From NCBI GenBank assembly GCA_902825875.1, contig CADECP010000006.1, forward strand, positions 6,671-70,670: a stretch of DNA of 64,000 nt, in the 5' to 3' direction. Source of the DNA: an uncultured Acidobacteriota bacterium (lineage in GTDB: Bacteria; Acidobacteriota; Blastocatellia; RBC074). The notes under the pieces were generated by a model. That model was not told where the DNA came from. It saw only the letters and a list, made by a program, of their open reading frames with translations, and did not search any database. Within the stretch, counting starts at the first letter, position 1. Each line of letters opens with the position of its first letter. Shown here piece by piece: positions 18,688 through 28,571 of the stretch. The position numbers and the translations under genes were made by a program.

Positions 18688-18876
18688 TTACGAAATGCTG
18701 TTGTTGGCGCTGGTCAATTTGGTATTAATCTTGCTGAAAATCTGGCTGATGCTGGTTCCCATTGTCGTCAACACGAAAACGGCAGCCGCACCAATCAGGA
18801 CCAGCAGCAAAGAGTATTCAACAATGTCCTGTCCCTGTTCATCCTTGACGAAATCGCTCATGAAATTTTTGATCAT
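18688..18876 (-). CDS. Flp/Fap-type type IVb pilin
   Basis: A 62-residue Flp-family prepilin: a short leader, then GQDIVEYSLLLVLIGAAAVFVL, with the conserved Glu-Tyr of type IVb pilins and a single hydrophobic helix that packs in the pilus core. The start is ATG 18876, given GGAGGT at proper spacing; a longer frame to 18906 adds ten codons without support. No tad/cpa assembly genes or prepilin peptidase are in the window, so the pilin gene stands alone here. Confidence 0.9.
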   Translation of the reverse strand: MIKNFMSDFVKDEQGQDIVEYSLLLVLIGAAAVFVLTTMGTSISQIFSKINTKLTSANNSIS

Positions 18877-19423
18877 CTGAATTACCTCCGAAATATAAAT
18901 TGCCAAATGGCAAAGTTAATCTGACTGTTTAAGTGAACTGACACGATCCCAAGTGTTCGGCGTCAGCAAACCAGAAAAAAGCGGCGCTTTGACGCATTCA
19001 AAGCACTCTCCGCTGCTTGGTTTCCAGATTTTTCTCATAAAAATCCAAAACCAAATGCGGATCGAAAACGAAGTTGTTTTCAGGGGGGTGAGGCCGTAAT
19101 TGTAGTTACTGCCGTTGGGGTTGAGACTCAGCCATTGCTTCAAGAAGTAAAACCGACATTGATTCGGAATCAAGGACTCTGGAGTGAGGCGATTGCCAAT
19201 CAACGCAGAAAACAAATAACACAGCCTACAAAATTATTGCAAGTTGTATTTTTCGCTGGACGTTTTTGATGTCGCAGTTTTTGATCGGCAGAATTCGGTA
19301 ACTTTGTCGCAGAAACCTTTTCCAAGCTGCCGAACGGCTGTAAGCTGCGCTCATTGCTCAGCCGAATCGAAAAGCCAAAACGTGAAAGCTTTTTTGTTGC
19401 GAATATATGCGAGGATATTGGTT
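18877..19423. other. Intergenic region upstream of the PSCyt1 gene
   Basis: About 550 bp with no supported gene. A 99-codon minus-strand frame (18916-19215) looks like random sequence. Divergent promoters for the pilin (-) and the PSCyt1 protein (+) should lie here. Confidence 0.55.
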
Positions 19424-22400
19424 ATGCGCTCGATTCGATGGAGTTCAAAACTTGTTTGCAGCTTCGTTTTTTTGCTGATGATTTCGGTTTGGGCGAGTTT
19501 TACCACGTCGGCCAATGACATATTTCAACAGCAATCCACCGGCTTTGCCACGCAAGCGGAATTTTTTGAAGTTCGCATTCGGCCAATGCTGGCGGCGAAC
19601 TGTTACGGCTGCCACGCCTCAGCCGAAAGTGGCGGGTTGCGAGTTGATTCGCGCGAAGCATTGCTAAAGGGCGGGAATTCCGGCCCAGCAATTGTTCCGA
19701 ATCATCCTGAAGCCAGTTTGGTGGTTCAAGCCGTTGCTTATACGCACGCTCGGTTGAAAATGCCTCAAGGCAAGTCAAAATTAAAAGATGAAGAAATCGC
19801 CAACTTGCGCCAATGGATCAAAGACGGCGCTTTCTGGCCGAAAGAATCCAAATCGCAAATCGCCAAATCAACACATTGGGCTTATCAGCCGATCAGAAAG
19901 CCTGGGCCGCCAAAAATCGCCAATTCTGTTTGGCCAAAAAATGGGATTGATCGTTTTGTGCTGGCCAAGCTCGACGCCAGCGGTTTGCGCCAAAACCCGA
20001 CAGCCGACAAACGCGCATTAATTCGCCGAGCCACGTTTGACTTGACCGGCTTGCCGCCAACGCCTGAAGAAATCGAAATTTTTCTGGCCGACAAATCTCC
20101 GGACGCTTTTGCAAAAGTCATCGAACGATTGCTGGCTTCGCCAAGATACGGCGAGCGTTGGGCGCGACATTGGCTGGACATCGCCCGATATTCCGACACG
20201 CAAGGCGTCAACGATACGACTACGCTGCTTTATCCGTTTGCGTACACTTACCGCGATTGGGTGATTCGCGCGTTCAACGAGAATTTGCCGTACGATCAAT
20301 TTCTGTTGCAGCAAATTGCCGCTGACCGATTGCCGAACAACGATTCGCGTAATCTGGCTGCGCTCGGTTTTTTGACCGTCGGGCGAGGTGGTTTTGCCAC
20401 CACCACTGAAGAGCGAATTGATGACAAAGTTGACGTGGCGATTCGGGGCACGATGGCGCTGACCGTCAGTTGCGCGCGTTGCCACAATCACAAGTTCGAT
20501 CCGATTCCGACGGCGGATTACTATTCGCTGTTCAGTGTGTTCGCCAACACGCGCGAACCGGAAGAGTTACCCTTGCTCAACGCCGCTGCCGCCAACGACA
20601 CCAAAGAAGTCGGACTGCGAAACGACATTGCCAAGATCAATGACGAAGTCGAAAAGTATCGCGTCAAACGATTCCCCGAACTGAAAGCCGAGTACCGCAA
20701 AAGCGATCAAATCGCCAAGAACCTGCTGGCTGTGCATCAGGCGCGCGATTTGAAAAAAGACGTGGACGTTCGCGCGTTGACCATCGAGAAGGATTACAAC
20801 TTTGCGATGTTGCGGCGCTGGCAAAACTTTTTGCAGAAAGCCGCCGACAACCGCGATTCGGTCTTTTCAATTTGGCGCGCACTGGCGGCAATTCCCGAAC
20901 AGGAGTTCGCGGCCAAAGCTCCAGTGGCGATTGCCGATTGCGTAGGCCAGAACATAAACCCGTTGGTCGCCAAAGACTTTGGCAAAACTCCGGCGACTAT
21001 CGAAGACGCAGCGGCAAAGTACGGGACGCTGCTGGCAAAATTCGACAAAGCCGAACCGCTGCCAAACGCCGACGAAGAAGCTTTGCGCCAGGTGCTGCAC
21101 GGCGAAGATTCGCCAATCAATGTTCCTTTCGCCAGCTACAACGAAATTCGGTTGACCAAAGACAGCCAGTTTGAAACCGATCAGAGGCAAAAAATTCAGC
21201 GAATGATTACTGCTCGCGCGTTCGACGGAGCGGCTCCGCGCGCGATGGCGGTTGAAGATTTGACTCAGCCGAAACCAGCGCACATTTACATTCGAGGCAA
21301 TCCGAACAACAAAGGTGACGAAGTTCCTCGCCGATTTTTGCAGTTGCTGGATGGGGAAAGTCGTCAGCCATTCACCAAAGGCAGCGGACGGCTGGAACTG
21401 GCGCACGCCATCATTGATCGCAACAATCCGCTGACGGCGCGTGTGATCGTCAACCGCGTCTGGCAATGGCATTTCGGGCACGGACTTGTTCGCACGCCCA
21501 GCGATTTCGGTTCGCGCGGCGAAGCTCCGACGCATCCCGAACTGCTGGATTATCTGGCGGCGTGGTTTATGGAAAACGGCTGGTCGTTGAAAAAACTGCA
21601 CGCGCTGATTCTGGCTTCGGCGACGTATCAGCAATCCAGCGCGGACGATGCGACTGCTCGGCAACTCGATCCTGAAAACAAATTGCTTTGGCGAATGAAC
21701 CGGCAGCGGCTGGATTTTGAATCCTTGCGCGATGCGATGCTGGCCGCCAGCGGACAGCTTGAAACGACGATGGGCGGAGTGCCGGACGAAATCACTTCGT
21801 GGCCTTTCGCACGGCGACGAACGGTTTACGGTTACGTCAATCGCGCCAAACTGGCTGCTGAATTTTTGACCTTCGATTTTGCCAACCCGGACGCTCACGT
21901 TGCTGAACGGTATCAAACGACGATTCCGCAGCAATCGCTTTACCTGATGAACAATCCGTTTGTCATCGAACAAGCGCGCGCCTTGCTGACGCGAGCGGAA
22001 ATCACACAAGCGAAAACTCCACGTCAGCGAATCAATCGGCTTTATCAATTGCTGTATGGCCGCGAAGCGTCAGTCGAAGAAATCAAATGGGGAGCGAAAT
22101 TTGTAAATAACGACGATGGTACGGAGCGCGGAGCGGTAGTGACGCGGTTGCATTCAAAAGCCGCTGTCACAAATCCAACCAGATCGCTTCCGCTCCCTGT
22201 TCCGTACCAAATTTGGAGCTACGGTCAGGGCGAATACGACGACAAGGAAAAGAAGCTGAAAAACTTCACCGAGCATAAATTCTTTTCCGGCGGCGCGTGG
22301 CGATTGAATGCCAACGAACTTGATCCTCGTCGCCAAACCGCGTTCGTCAACCGCGAAGGCGGCGTGCCAACCGGCAAAGCCAACTTCGCCATTCGACGCT

Positions 22401-22789
22401 GGACGGCCAGCTTCGACGGCAAAGTGACTATCAGCGGCAAACTGATTCACGACCTGGAACAGGCTTGCGTTAGTTGCGACGGTGTCGAAGCCGTCATCGT
22501 TTCCAGCCGTTCGGGAGCTGTCGGCAACTGGTCGGCGTATCTGTCGCAAGCTGAAACCGCCGCCGCCATCGAAGTCAAAACCGGCGACACGATTGATTTC
22601 GTCGTGCTCAACAAAAAGAACACCAGCGGTGACGATTTCAAATGGCAGGTCGTCATTCACCGCGAAGGCAGCACGGAAACTTGGGATTCGATTCGAGACT
22701 TTTATTCGCCGCTGGCGCAACCGATGAACGTCTGGGAGCGATACGTCCAGGCGCTGATGGCTGCGGTCGAGTTTTCGATGATTGATTAG
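19424..22789 (+). CDS. Planctomycete-type cytochrome c, DUF1549 and DUF1553 (PSCyt1-PSCyt2-PSD1) protein
   Basis: A 1121-residue exported protein. After a signal anchor (about 10-30) a PSCyt1 domain carries the heme motif CYGCH (C60, C63, H64). A DUF1549 region follows (FDLTGLPPTPEEIEIFL, then SPRYGERWARHWLDIARYSD) and a DUF1553 region (about 640-890, NPLTARVIVNRVWQWHFG). A second CARCH motif lies in the DUF1549 part. These proteins usually pair with DUF1501 proteins, as here, and are common in Planctomycetes and some Acidobacteriota, often near sulfatases; their biochemical role is unproven. The start is ATG 19424, just before the signal sequence, with GAGGATA upstream. The C-terminal ~190 residues form an extra domain, and a palindromic repeat is translated in frame before it. 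Confidence 0.92.
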   Translation: MRSIRWSSKLVCSFVFLLMISVWASFTTSANDIFQQQSTGFATQAEFFEVRIRPMLAANCYGCHASAESGGLRVDSREALLKGGNSGPAIVPNHPEASLVVQAVAYTHARLKMPQGKSKLKDEEIANLRQWIKDGAFWPKESKSQIAKSTHWAYQPIRKPGPPKIANSVWPKNGIDRFVLAKLDASGLRQNPTADKRALIRRATFDLTGLPPTPEEIEIFLADKSPDAFAKVIERLLASPRYGERWARHWLDIARYSDTQGVNDTTTLLYPFAYTYRDWVIRAFNENLPYDQFLLQQIAADRLPNNDSRNLAALGFLTVGRGGFATTTEERIDDKVDVAIRGTMALTVSCARCHNHKFDPIPTADYYSLFSVFANTREPEELPLLNAAAANDTKEVGLRNDIAKINDEVEKYRVKRFPELKAEYRKSDQIAKNLLAVHQARDLKKDVDVRALTIEKDYNFAMLRRWQNFLQKAADNRDSVFSIWRALAAIPEQEFAAKAPVAIADCVGQNINPLVAKDFGKTPATIEDAAAKYGTLLAKFDKAEPLPNADEEALRQVLHGEDSPINVPFASYNEIRLTKDSQFETDQRQKIQRMITARAFDGAAPRAMAVEDLTQPKPAHIYIRGNPNNKGDEVPRRFLQLLDGESRQPFTKGSGRLELAHAIIDRNNPLTARVIVNRVWQWHFGHGLVRTPSDFGSRGEAPTHPELLDYLAAWFMENGWSLKKLHALILASATYQQSSADDATARQLDPENKLLWRMNRQRLDFESLRDAMLAASGQLETTMGGVPDEITSWPFARRRTVYGYVNRAKLAAEFLTFDFANPDAHVAERYQTTIPQQSLYLMNNPFVIEQARALLTRAEITQAKTPRQRINRLYQLLYGREASVEEIKWGAKFVNNDDGTERGAVVTRLHSKAAVTNPTRSLPLPVPYQIWSYGQGEYDDKEKKLKNFTEHKFFSGGAWRLNANELDPRRQTAFVNREGGVPTGKANFAIRRWTASFDGKVTISGKLIHDLEQACVSCDGVEAVIVSSRSGAVGNWSAYLSQAETAAAIEVKTGDTIDFVVLNKKNTSGDDFKWQVVIHREGSTETWDSIRDFYSPLAQPMNVWERYVQALMAAVEFSMID
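22118..22208. repeat. Palindromic repeat element inside a coding region
   Basis: A 91-bp imperfect palindrome with 8-bp perfect ends (GGTACGGA at 22118-22125 and TCCGTACC at 22201-22208) and related inner arms (GGAGCGG/CCGCTCC). It lies within the PSCyt1/PSD1 gene and stays open in the reading frame, adding about 30 residues. A related core is found at 34179-34208. Confidence 0.75.
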
Positions 22790-22857
22790 CCGGAGCGCGG
22801 ATGTTCTCATCCGCCTGGCCCGCGGACTTCCAGTCCGCCCGACACTGAGGTTACAAA

Positions 22858-24270
22858 ATGGAAAACAACTTCATGACTCGACGCGAAATGCTGCATCGCA
22901 GCGGAATGGGAATGGGCGCGCTAGCGTTGACGCAGTTGGCCGGTTCGACTGCCGAAGCGCAGCAAGTCAATTCAATGAACCCGCTCGCTCCCAAGTCGCC
23001 GCACTTTCCCGCCAAAGCCAAACGAGTCATTCACCTGTTTATGAACGGCGGCCCGTCGCACGTGGATACGTTCGATCCGAAGCCAATGCTGGACAAATAC
23101 GACGGCAAACCGCTGCCGATTCATTTGAAGACCGAGCGCAAAACCGGCGCGGGCTTCGCGTCGCCCTTCAAGTTTCAGAAACACGGCCAAAGCGGAACCG
23201 AAGTCAGCGAGTTGTTTCCGAACGTCGCCAAGTGGGTGGATGAATTGTGCGTGATTCGTTCGATGCGAACCGAACTGCCGAACCACGAACCGTCGCTGTA
23301 CCTGATGAATTGCGGCGAACAACGGCAGGTGCGTCCGAGTCTGGGTTCGTGGGTGACTTATGGGTTGGGCAGCGAAAATCAAAATCTGCCGGGTTTCGTG
23401 GTCATGACACCGTTTGGTTATCCCACCGCCGGAGCGCAAAGCTGGACTTCGGCGTTTTTGCCCGGCGTGTATCAAGGCGCGTTCATTGATCCGAACGAAA
23501 CCGATGTCGAACGATTGGTTCACAACATTCGCAACAACAATTTGAGCAAGCAGGAGCAACGCGAACAGCTAAACCTGCTGACGAAACTCAATCGCCGCTA
23601 TCAGCAAAAACGGCAGGAAGAGTCGGTCATCGAAGCGCAGATTCAGAATTACGAACTGGCGTTTCGCATGCAGACCGAAGCCGCCGAAGCTTTCGATTTG
23701 AGCAAAGAACCGGAACACATTCGCCGCAGTTACGGAAGTTCGGCTTACGGGCGACAATTGTTGCTGGCTCGGCGATTGCTGGAACGCGGAGTCCGTTTCG
23801 TCCAATGTTGGCAAGGAAAAGGTCAGCCCTGGGACAGTCACGACAATTTGCCAACGCATCATCGCAATCTGGCTCGCATTACCGATCAACCAATAGCAGC
23901 GTTGCTGGAAGATTTGAAACAGCGCGGCATGCTTGAAGACACGCTGGTCATCTGGGGAGGCGAATTCGGGCGAACGCCAACCGTCGAATTAACCGGCCAC
24001 ACGAAAAAAGAAGAATACGGGCGCGATCACAATCCTTACGGCTTTACGGTGTGGATGGCTGGCGGAGGAGTTCGCAAAGGTTACGTTCACGGCGCGACGG
24101 ACGAATTCGGTTTTCGCGCCGTCGAGAAAGTCGTTCACGTTCACGATTTGCACGCGACGATTTTGCACTTGTTGGGCTTCGACCACGAACGGCTGACGTA
24201 CCGATACGCCGGGCGAGATTTTCGGCTGACGGATGTTCATGGGCTGGTGGTAAAAGAATTGCTGGCCTGA
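22858..24270 (+). CDS. DUF1501 family protein (sulfatase-like fold), Tat-exported
   Basis: A 470-residue protein with a twin-arginine signal (MTRREMLHRSGMGMGALALT; R8 and R9). DUF1501 belongs to the alkaline-phosphatase-like superfamily. LFMNGGPSHVDTFDPKP near residue 60, WGGEFGRTP near 363 and the DHN-type segment GRDHNPYGFTVWMAGGG near 390 are the family's likely metal-site regions. It follows the PSCyt1/PSD1 gene by 68 bp on the same strand, the usual arrangement. GAGGTT lies just before ATG 22858. The in-vivo reaction is unknown. The 22790-22857 spacer carries short GC-rich repeats. Confidence 0.93.
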   Translation: MENNFMTRREMLHRSGMGMGALALTQLAGSTAEAQQVNSMNPLAPKSPHFPAKAKRVIHLFMNGGPSHVDTFDPKPMLDKYDGKPLPIHLKTERKTGAGFASPFKFQKHGQSGTEVSELFPNVAKWVDELCVIRSMRTELPNHEPSLYLMNCGEQRQVRPSLGSWVTYGLGSENQNLPGFVVMTPFGYPTAGAQSWTSAFLPGVYQGAFIDPNETDVERLVHNIRNNNLSKQEQREQLNLLTKLNRRYQQKRQEESVIEAQIQNYELAFRMQTEAAEAFDLSKEPEHIRRSYGSSAYGRQLLLARRLLERGVRFVQCWQGKGQPWDSHDNLPTHHRNLARITDQPIAALLEDLKQRGMLEDTLVIWGGEFGRTPTVELTGHTKKEEYGRDHNPYGFTVWMAGGGVRKGYVHGATDEFGFRAVEKVVHVHDLHATILHLLGFDHERLTYRYAGRDFRLTDVHGLVVKELLA

Positions 24271-24603
24271 TTCGGCATCGTCTGGCGAAGAAAGGCAAAA
24301 ATCATCTGAGAGCATGTTTTGAAATAAAAAAGTTGGCTTCGTTCCGATTTAGCTCTGAAAGAGCGCCAGAAAATAGCCCCGTGCAAAGCGCGGGGTCGAA
24401 GGCAATAGGTGCGCCTAAGCCCCGTAAGGGGCGACAGATCATGATCGGCTGTCGCTCCTTACGGAGCTTGGAGAAAAAATTGGCTTCGATTCTCCGCGCT
24501 CTCGCACGGAGCTACTGTCTGACGCCTGCTTAGCAGGCTGTAAAAAGAGCATACCAACTTTCAAAACAGGCTCTGAGTTTCCCCGATTTGAATAGGAGGC
24601 GTT
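24271..24603. other. Intergenic region before the first sulfatase
   Basis: No gene in this 333-bp gap. It is mostly taken up by the REP-like array described separately. A clear AGGAGG ribosome site for the sulfatase lies at 24594-24599. Confidence 0.6.
24349..24478. repeat. REP-like palindrome array (RAYT-associated type)
   Basis: Successive hairpins: TAGCTCTGAAAGAGC; GAAAATAGCC followed by a CCCCG...CGGGG stem; GCCCCGTAAGGGGC; and GCTCC-TTAC-GGAGC near the end. The unit GAAAATAGCC plus hairpin recurs beside the RAYT gene at 52149-52178. Confidence 0.7.
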
Positions 24604-26103
24604 ATGAAAACAGGAGTTTATCGCAGTGGAATGTTTGCGTTGGTTGTTTTGTTGCTGGCGTTGAATGCTTTTGCCCAAGCCAATCGCAAACCGAACATCA
24701 TTCTGATTTTGACGGACGATCAAGGTTACGGCGATGTCGGGCGGCACGGCAATCCGATTTTGAAAACGCCGAATCTGGATCGGCTGCACGACGAATCCGT
24801 GCGCTTGACGGATTTTCACGTCAGCACGACTTGCGCGCCTACGCGGTCGGCATTGCTGTCCGGGCGGCACGATTTCAAAAACGGAGTCACGCATACCATC
24901 CTGGAACGTGAACGAATGTCGCTGAGTACGACGACCATCGCTCAAGTTCTGAAATCCGCCGGATACACGACTGGCATTTTCGGCAAATGGCATCTGGGAG
25001 ATGAACCAGCCTATCGCCCCAACCGACGTGGCTTTGACGAAATGTTCATTCACGGTTGCGGAGGCATTGGCCAAACTTACGTCGGTACGTGCGGAGACGC
25101 TCCGGGCAATTCGTATTTCAACCCCGTCATTTTGCACAACGACAAGTTTGAAACGACCGATGGTTATTGCACCGATGTCTTTTTCGGTCAGGCGATGATT
25201 TGGATGAAAGCGGCGAAAAGTCAAAATGCCCGTCGCCCGTTTTTTGCGTACATCACGCCGAACGCGCCGCACGCTCCGCTTAACGTTCCCGAAAGCTACG
25301 AAAAGCTTTACGCCGACAAACTGCCTCAAGACCGTCCGGGCAAAAACACCGCCAAATTTTTTGGCATGGTTCACAACATTGACGACAACGTAGGCAAGTT
25401 GTTGGCGATGATGAAAGCGCAGGGAATCGAACGCGACACGCTGGTGATTTTTATGAACGACAACGGTGGAACCGGAGGCGTTAGCGTTTGGAACGCTGGA
25501 ATGCGTGGCAGCAAAAACACTCCGTACATTGGCGGCACGCGCGCAATCAGCTTTTGGCGCTGGCCGGGAACGCTGAAACCAATGGCGGTGGACGCGCTGG
25601 CGGCCCACGTGGATGTCTTTCCGACTCTGGCAGCATTGGCCGGAGCGAAGTTGACGCCAGCGGTCAAAGCTCAAGTCGAAGGTCGCAGCCTTTTGCCTTT
25701 GCTGAAATCCGCGAAAGCCAACTGGTCGGATCGAGTCTTCGTTCGCCACATCGGGCGCTGGCCGAAAGGCGCGAATCCGAACGATTGGAAATACATTCAA
25801 GTCAGCGTCCGCACCAAACGCTGGCATCTGGTCAACGACAGCAAAGAAAACGTCAAACGCTGGGCGCTTTACGACCTGCAAGCTGATCCCGGCGAAAAGA
25901 CCGATGTGGCAGCTCAGCACTCCGAGGTCGTAAAACAGATGGACGCCGAATACGACAAATGGTGGGCGGGAATGTTGCCGATGTTGGTCAATGAAGATGC
26001 TCCTCAACCGGCGGTCAATCCTTACCACGAACAGTACTGGAAACAATTTAACGGCCCCGGCCCGAACAACGTTCCGCCGGGAACCAAACCGCCAAACCGA
26101 TGA
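24604..26103 (+). CDS. Sulfatase (arylsulfatase family), secreted
   Basis: A 499-residue type I sulfatase that hydrolyses sulfate esters. A signal peptide (ends about residue 25) precedes the metal-binding ILTDDQGYGD (D38, D39). The formylglycine site is CAPTRSALLSGRH (C77, R81), the sequence modified by formylglycine-generating enzyme. Later come the metal and substrate motifs GKWHLGDEP and VIFMNDNGG. Length fits the family. The substrate is not predictable. No sulfatase-maturation gene is in the window. A second sulfatase follows 98 bp or more downstream on the same strand. Confidence 0.95.
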   Translation: MKTGVYRSGMFALVVLLLALNAFAQANRKPNIILILTDDQGYGDVGRHGNPILKTPNLDRLHDESVRLTDFHVSTTCAPTRSALLSGRHDFKNGVTHTILERERMSLSTTTIAQVLKSAGYTTGIFGKWHLGDEPAYRPNRRGFDEMFIHGCGGIGQTYVGTCGDAPGNSYFNPVILHNDKFETTDGYCTDVFFGQAMIWMKAAKSQNARRPFFAYITPNAPHAPLNVPESYEKLYADKLPQDRPGKNTAKFFGMVHNIDDNVGKLLAMMKAQGIERDTLVIFMNDNGGTGGVSVWNAGMRGSKNTPYIGGTRAISFWRWPGTLKPMAVDALAAHVDVFPTLAALAGAKLTPAVKAQVEGRSLLPLLKSAKANWSDRVFVRHIGRWPKGANPNDWKYIQVSVRTKRWHLVNDSKENVKRWALYDLQADPGEKTDVAAQHSEVVKQMDAEYDKWWAGMLPMLVNEDAPQPAVNPYHEQYWKQFNGPGPNNVPPGTKPPNR

Positions 26104-26216
26104 GGCCGACAGCACGGTGAAGCAAGCTAAAGCTTGTACTCCATGCCATTTTGACGGGCGCTTTTACTTTCTGAAGAATCCGCGTTCGCACTAAGCAAGT
26201 TATGAGGCCAATCAAC

Positions 26217-27752
26217 ATGATCTCAAAATCGCAATTTCTGGTTGTCAGTTTCAGCGTCCTGGCGCTGCTGGCTTGGCTTCTTCCTTCCGATTCTGTTGTG
26301 ACGGGGCAACAGCGTCCGAACATTGTCGTCATTTTGGCGGACGATCTGGGTTACGGTGATTTGGGTTCTTACAATCCGCAATCCAAAATCCCAACGCCGC
26401 GATTGGATGAATTGGCCAAACAAGGTTTGCGTTTCACCGACGCGCATTCGCCTTCGGCGGTTTGCACGCCGACGCGATACGCTTTGCTGACCGGGCGATA
26501 CCCCTGGCGATCGCGGTTGAAGACGGGGGTGTTGGGACCTTACGGACTGCCGCTGATCGAATCCGACCGGATGACCTTGCCGACGCTGCTCAAACAGCAA
26601 GGTTACGCAACGGCGATTGTCGGCAAATGGCATCTGGGTTGGGATTGGCCGACCAAAGACGGCAAAGCAGCCGCGATTACGGCTGAAGGAATGGACAACG
26701 TGGATTACTCCAAGCCCGTCGCCAACGGCCCTTTGACGCGCGGTTTCGATTTTTATTTCGGAACAGACGTGCCGAATTACCCGCCTTACGTGTTCATCGA
26801 AAACGACCGCACGTTGGGCGTACCCGGCGAACCAGCGCCGATGCTTAAAGGCGCGATCAATCGCAAAGGCCCAATGGTCAAAGGCTGGGAGCCGGTGAAG
26901 ATTCTGCCAGCGCTGGCCGAACGCGCTGTGCGTTATGTGGATGAACGCGCGAAAAACAAACAGCCGTTCTTTTTGTATTTCGCGCTGACTTCGCCGCATT
27001 ACCCGGTTGTGCCTTCGCCGGAATTCACCGGCAAAAGTCGCGCAGGAGTTTACGGCGATTTTGTTGCACAAACCGACGCCGCAGTAGGCGCAGTGATGGA
27101 CGCGCTGAAACGCAACGGTTTCGACAAAAACACGCTGGTCATTTTCACCAGCGACAACGGGCCGGAAGTTGTCGAACTGGAAATCGGGGCTTACGAACGC
27201 ATCCGCCAATCGCAGCACGCCAGCATGCTGGGGTTGCGCGGAGTCAAACGCGATAACTGGGAAGGCGGCCATCGCGTGCCGTTTATCGCTCGCTGGCCTG
27301 GTCGGATTCCTGCTGGCAAAACCAGCGACGCGCTGATCGGTCACGTTGATTTGATGGCGACACTGGCAAGTCTGACAAGCGCGAAACTGCCAGATTCCGC
27401 TGCGCCGGACAGTTACGATCAATTGCCTGTGCTGCTTGGTAAACGAAGCAAAAAACCGATTCGCCAATCGCTGGTTCATCACCAGATCAACGGACATCTG
27501 GCTTTGCGGCATGGCGATTGGGTGCTGATTGATTCCAAAACCTGTGGCGACGGCAACAAAGAACCGGAATGGTTTCGGCGCGAACGCGCTGCTCACGATT
27601 GCGCTGGAGAAGCCGCGCTATACAATCTGCGCGCCGATCTGGCGCAAACCAAAAACCTGTACGACACGCAATCTGCCAAAGCGCGAGAATTGAAATCGCT
27701 TCTGGATCAATACCGCCAGAACGAAAGAACCGCGCCGCCAACTGTTCGGTAG
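26217..27752 (+). CDS. Sulfatase (arylsulfatase family), secreted
   Basis: A 511-residue type I sulfatase. The hydrophobic signal (MISKSQFLVVSFSVLALLAW) is followed by ILADDLGYGDLG (D42, D43), the formylglycine signature CTPTRYALLTGRY (C83, R87), GKWHLGWDW and FTSDNGPE. The start is chosen at ATG 26217 because GAGG lies nine bases upstream; ATG 26202 (five codons longer) is the alternative. It diverges clearly from the sulfatase upstream, so this is a tandem pair but not a recent duplication. Its neighbourhood with PSCyt1/DUF1501 genes suggests use of a sulfated polymer (inference). Confidence 0.94.
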   Translation: MISKSQFLVVSFSVLALLAWLLPSDSVVTGQQRPNIVVILADDLGYGDLGSYNPQSKIPTPRLDELAKQGLRFTDAHSPSAVCTPTRYALLTGRYPWRSRLKTGVLGPYGLPLIESDRMTLPTLLKQQGYATAIVGKWHLGWDWPTKDGKAAAITAEGMDNVDYSKPVANGPLTRGFDFYFGTDVPNYPPYVFIENDRTLGVPGEPAPMLKGAINRKGPMVKGWEPVKILPALAERAVRYVDERAKNKQPFFLYFALTSPHYPVVPSPEFTGKSRAGVYGDFVAQTDAAVGAVMDALKRNGFDKNTLVIFTSDNGPEVVELEIGAYERIRQSQHASMLGLRGVKRDNWEGGHRVPFIARWPGRIPAGKTSDALIGHVDLMATLASLTSAKLPDSAAPDSYDQLPVLLGKRSKKPIRQSLVHHQINGHLALRHGDWVLIDSKTCGDGNKEPEWFRRERAAHDCAGEAALYNLRADLAQTKNLYDTQSAKARELKSLLDQYRQNERTAPPTVR

Positions 27753-27779
27753 GCGACAAACACGAAATTGAGTGTGAGC

Positions 27780-28361
27780 TTAGGCTTTCCGTGTCCAGCC
27801 AAGTTCTTCGGCGATGTGCGCGATCATGTGTTCTTCTTCCTGAACGACTTCGTGCCCCCAAAACCGGCCAAACAAAGAATGAGCAATCTGATTGCAACGA
27901 GTCAGCAAGTCTTCTCGTTGGTATTCTTGTTCTTCAGGTGACAAGGATTCCAAGATCATTCGAATTGCGTGAAGCGACGCTTCAAACAATTCATCTGAAG
28001 GTTTTTCATCCAGCCAGCGCAACAACTTTTCAGCCGAAGCGCTGTTGGCTTGAATGCCTCGCATCCGAGCGATTTTCAGAATTGCTTTGCGGTGTTTGTC
28101 GGTCACGGCTCCACTTGCCCAGGCGACTTCAACCATTGGCAGCATGTGCAATAACTCTATCGTGTCCGATGTGTAGCCTAAATCCTGCAATGCTGTGATG
28201 GCGTCTTCATCTTTTAAGCCGGTAATTTCGGCCAGTCGTTGACGGTCATCTTCTTTGGCTCTGCGTTGGTGGATTTGCTCGATCAGCAGTTGATCCTGTT
28301 TGCGGAAGTATTCTTCTTCCAGCCAATGTTCACGTTCGGAAAAAATGTTTCTTTCGGACAT
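27780..28361 (-). CDS. Hypothetical helical protein, possibly TerB-like
   Basis: A 193-residue protein rich in predicted helices. The segment LLHMLPMVEVAWASGAVTD followed by KHRKAILKIARMRGI resembles the helical repeat of TerB/DjlA-type proteins (weak, by eye). There is no signal peptide or membrane helix. It is convergent with the sulfatase (27 bp apart) and divergent from alaS. The ATG at 28361 is preceded by GGAGGC, a strong ribosome site. Confidence 0.65.
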   Translation of the reverse strand: MSERNIFSEREHWLEEEYFRKQDQLLIEQIHQRRAKEDDRQRLAEITGLKDEDAITALQDLGYTSDTIELLHMLPMVEVAWASGAVTDKHRKAILKIARMRGIQANSASAEKLLRWLDEKPSDELFEASLHAIRMILESLSPEEQEYQREDLLTRCNQIAHSLFGRFWGHEVVQEEEHMIAHIAEELGWTRKA

Positions 28362-28571
28362 AACCTGCCTCCTTCAGATGGGTTAATCGGAGACGTCCGG
28401 CGGATGGCGTCTTGAACTGGGTAAATTCAAGCAAATGATGGTGTTGGACACAAGTAACGACAGAAAATACGGCTGATTGAGTGAGCAAACTCAAAGTTTG
28501 ACAAAGCAAAATACGGTCGTTAAAGTCCCTTTTTTCGCATACTTGACCAATTTTCACCTATCTGAACACCT
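28362..28571. promoter_or_regulatory. Divergent promoter region of the hypothetical gene and alaS
   Basis: A 210-bp spacer between divergent starts. AT-rich stretches lie near 28430-28460 and 28530-28570. No defined -35/-10 pair was confidently identified. Confidence 0.35.

Noticed and set aside
18916..19215. 99-codon minus-strand frame between the pilin and PSCyt1 genes
   Set aside because: Composition looks like random sequence; no ribosome site and no motifs.
24439..26115. Long minus-strand open frame (about 558 codons) opposite the first sulfatase
   Set aside because: It mirrors a well-supported sulfatase gene; its product has no recognisable motifs and looks like an artefact of codon bias.
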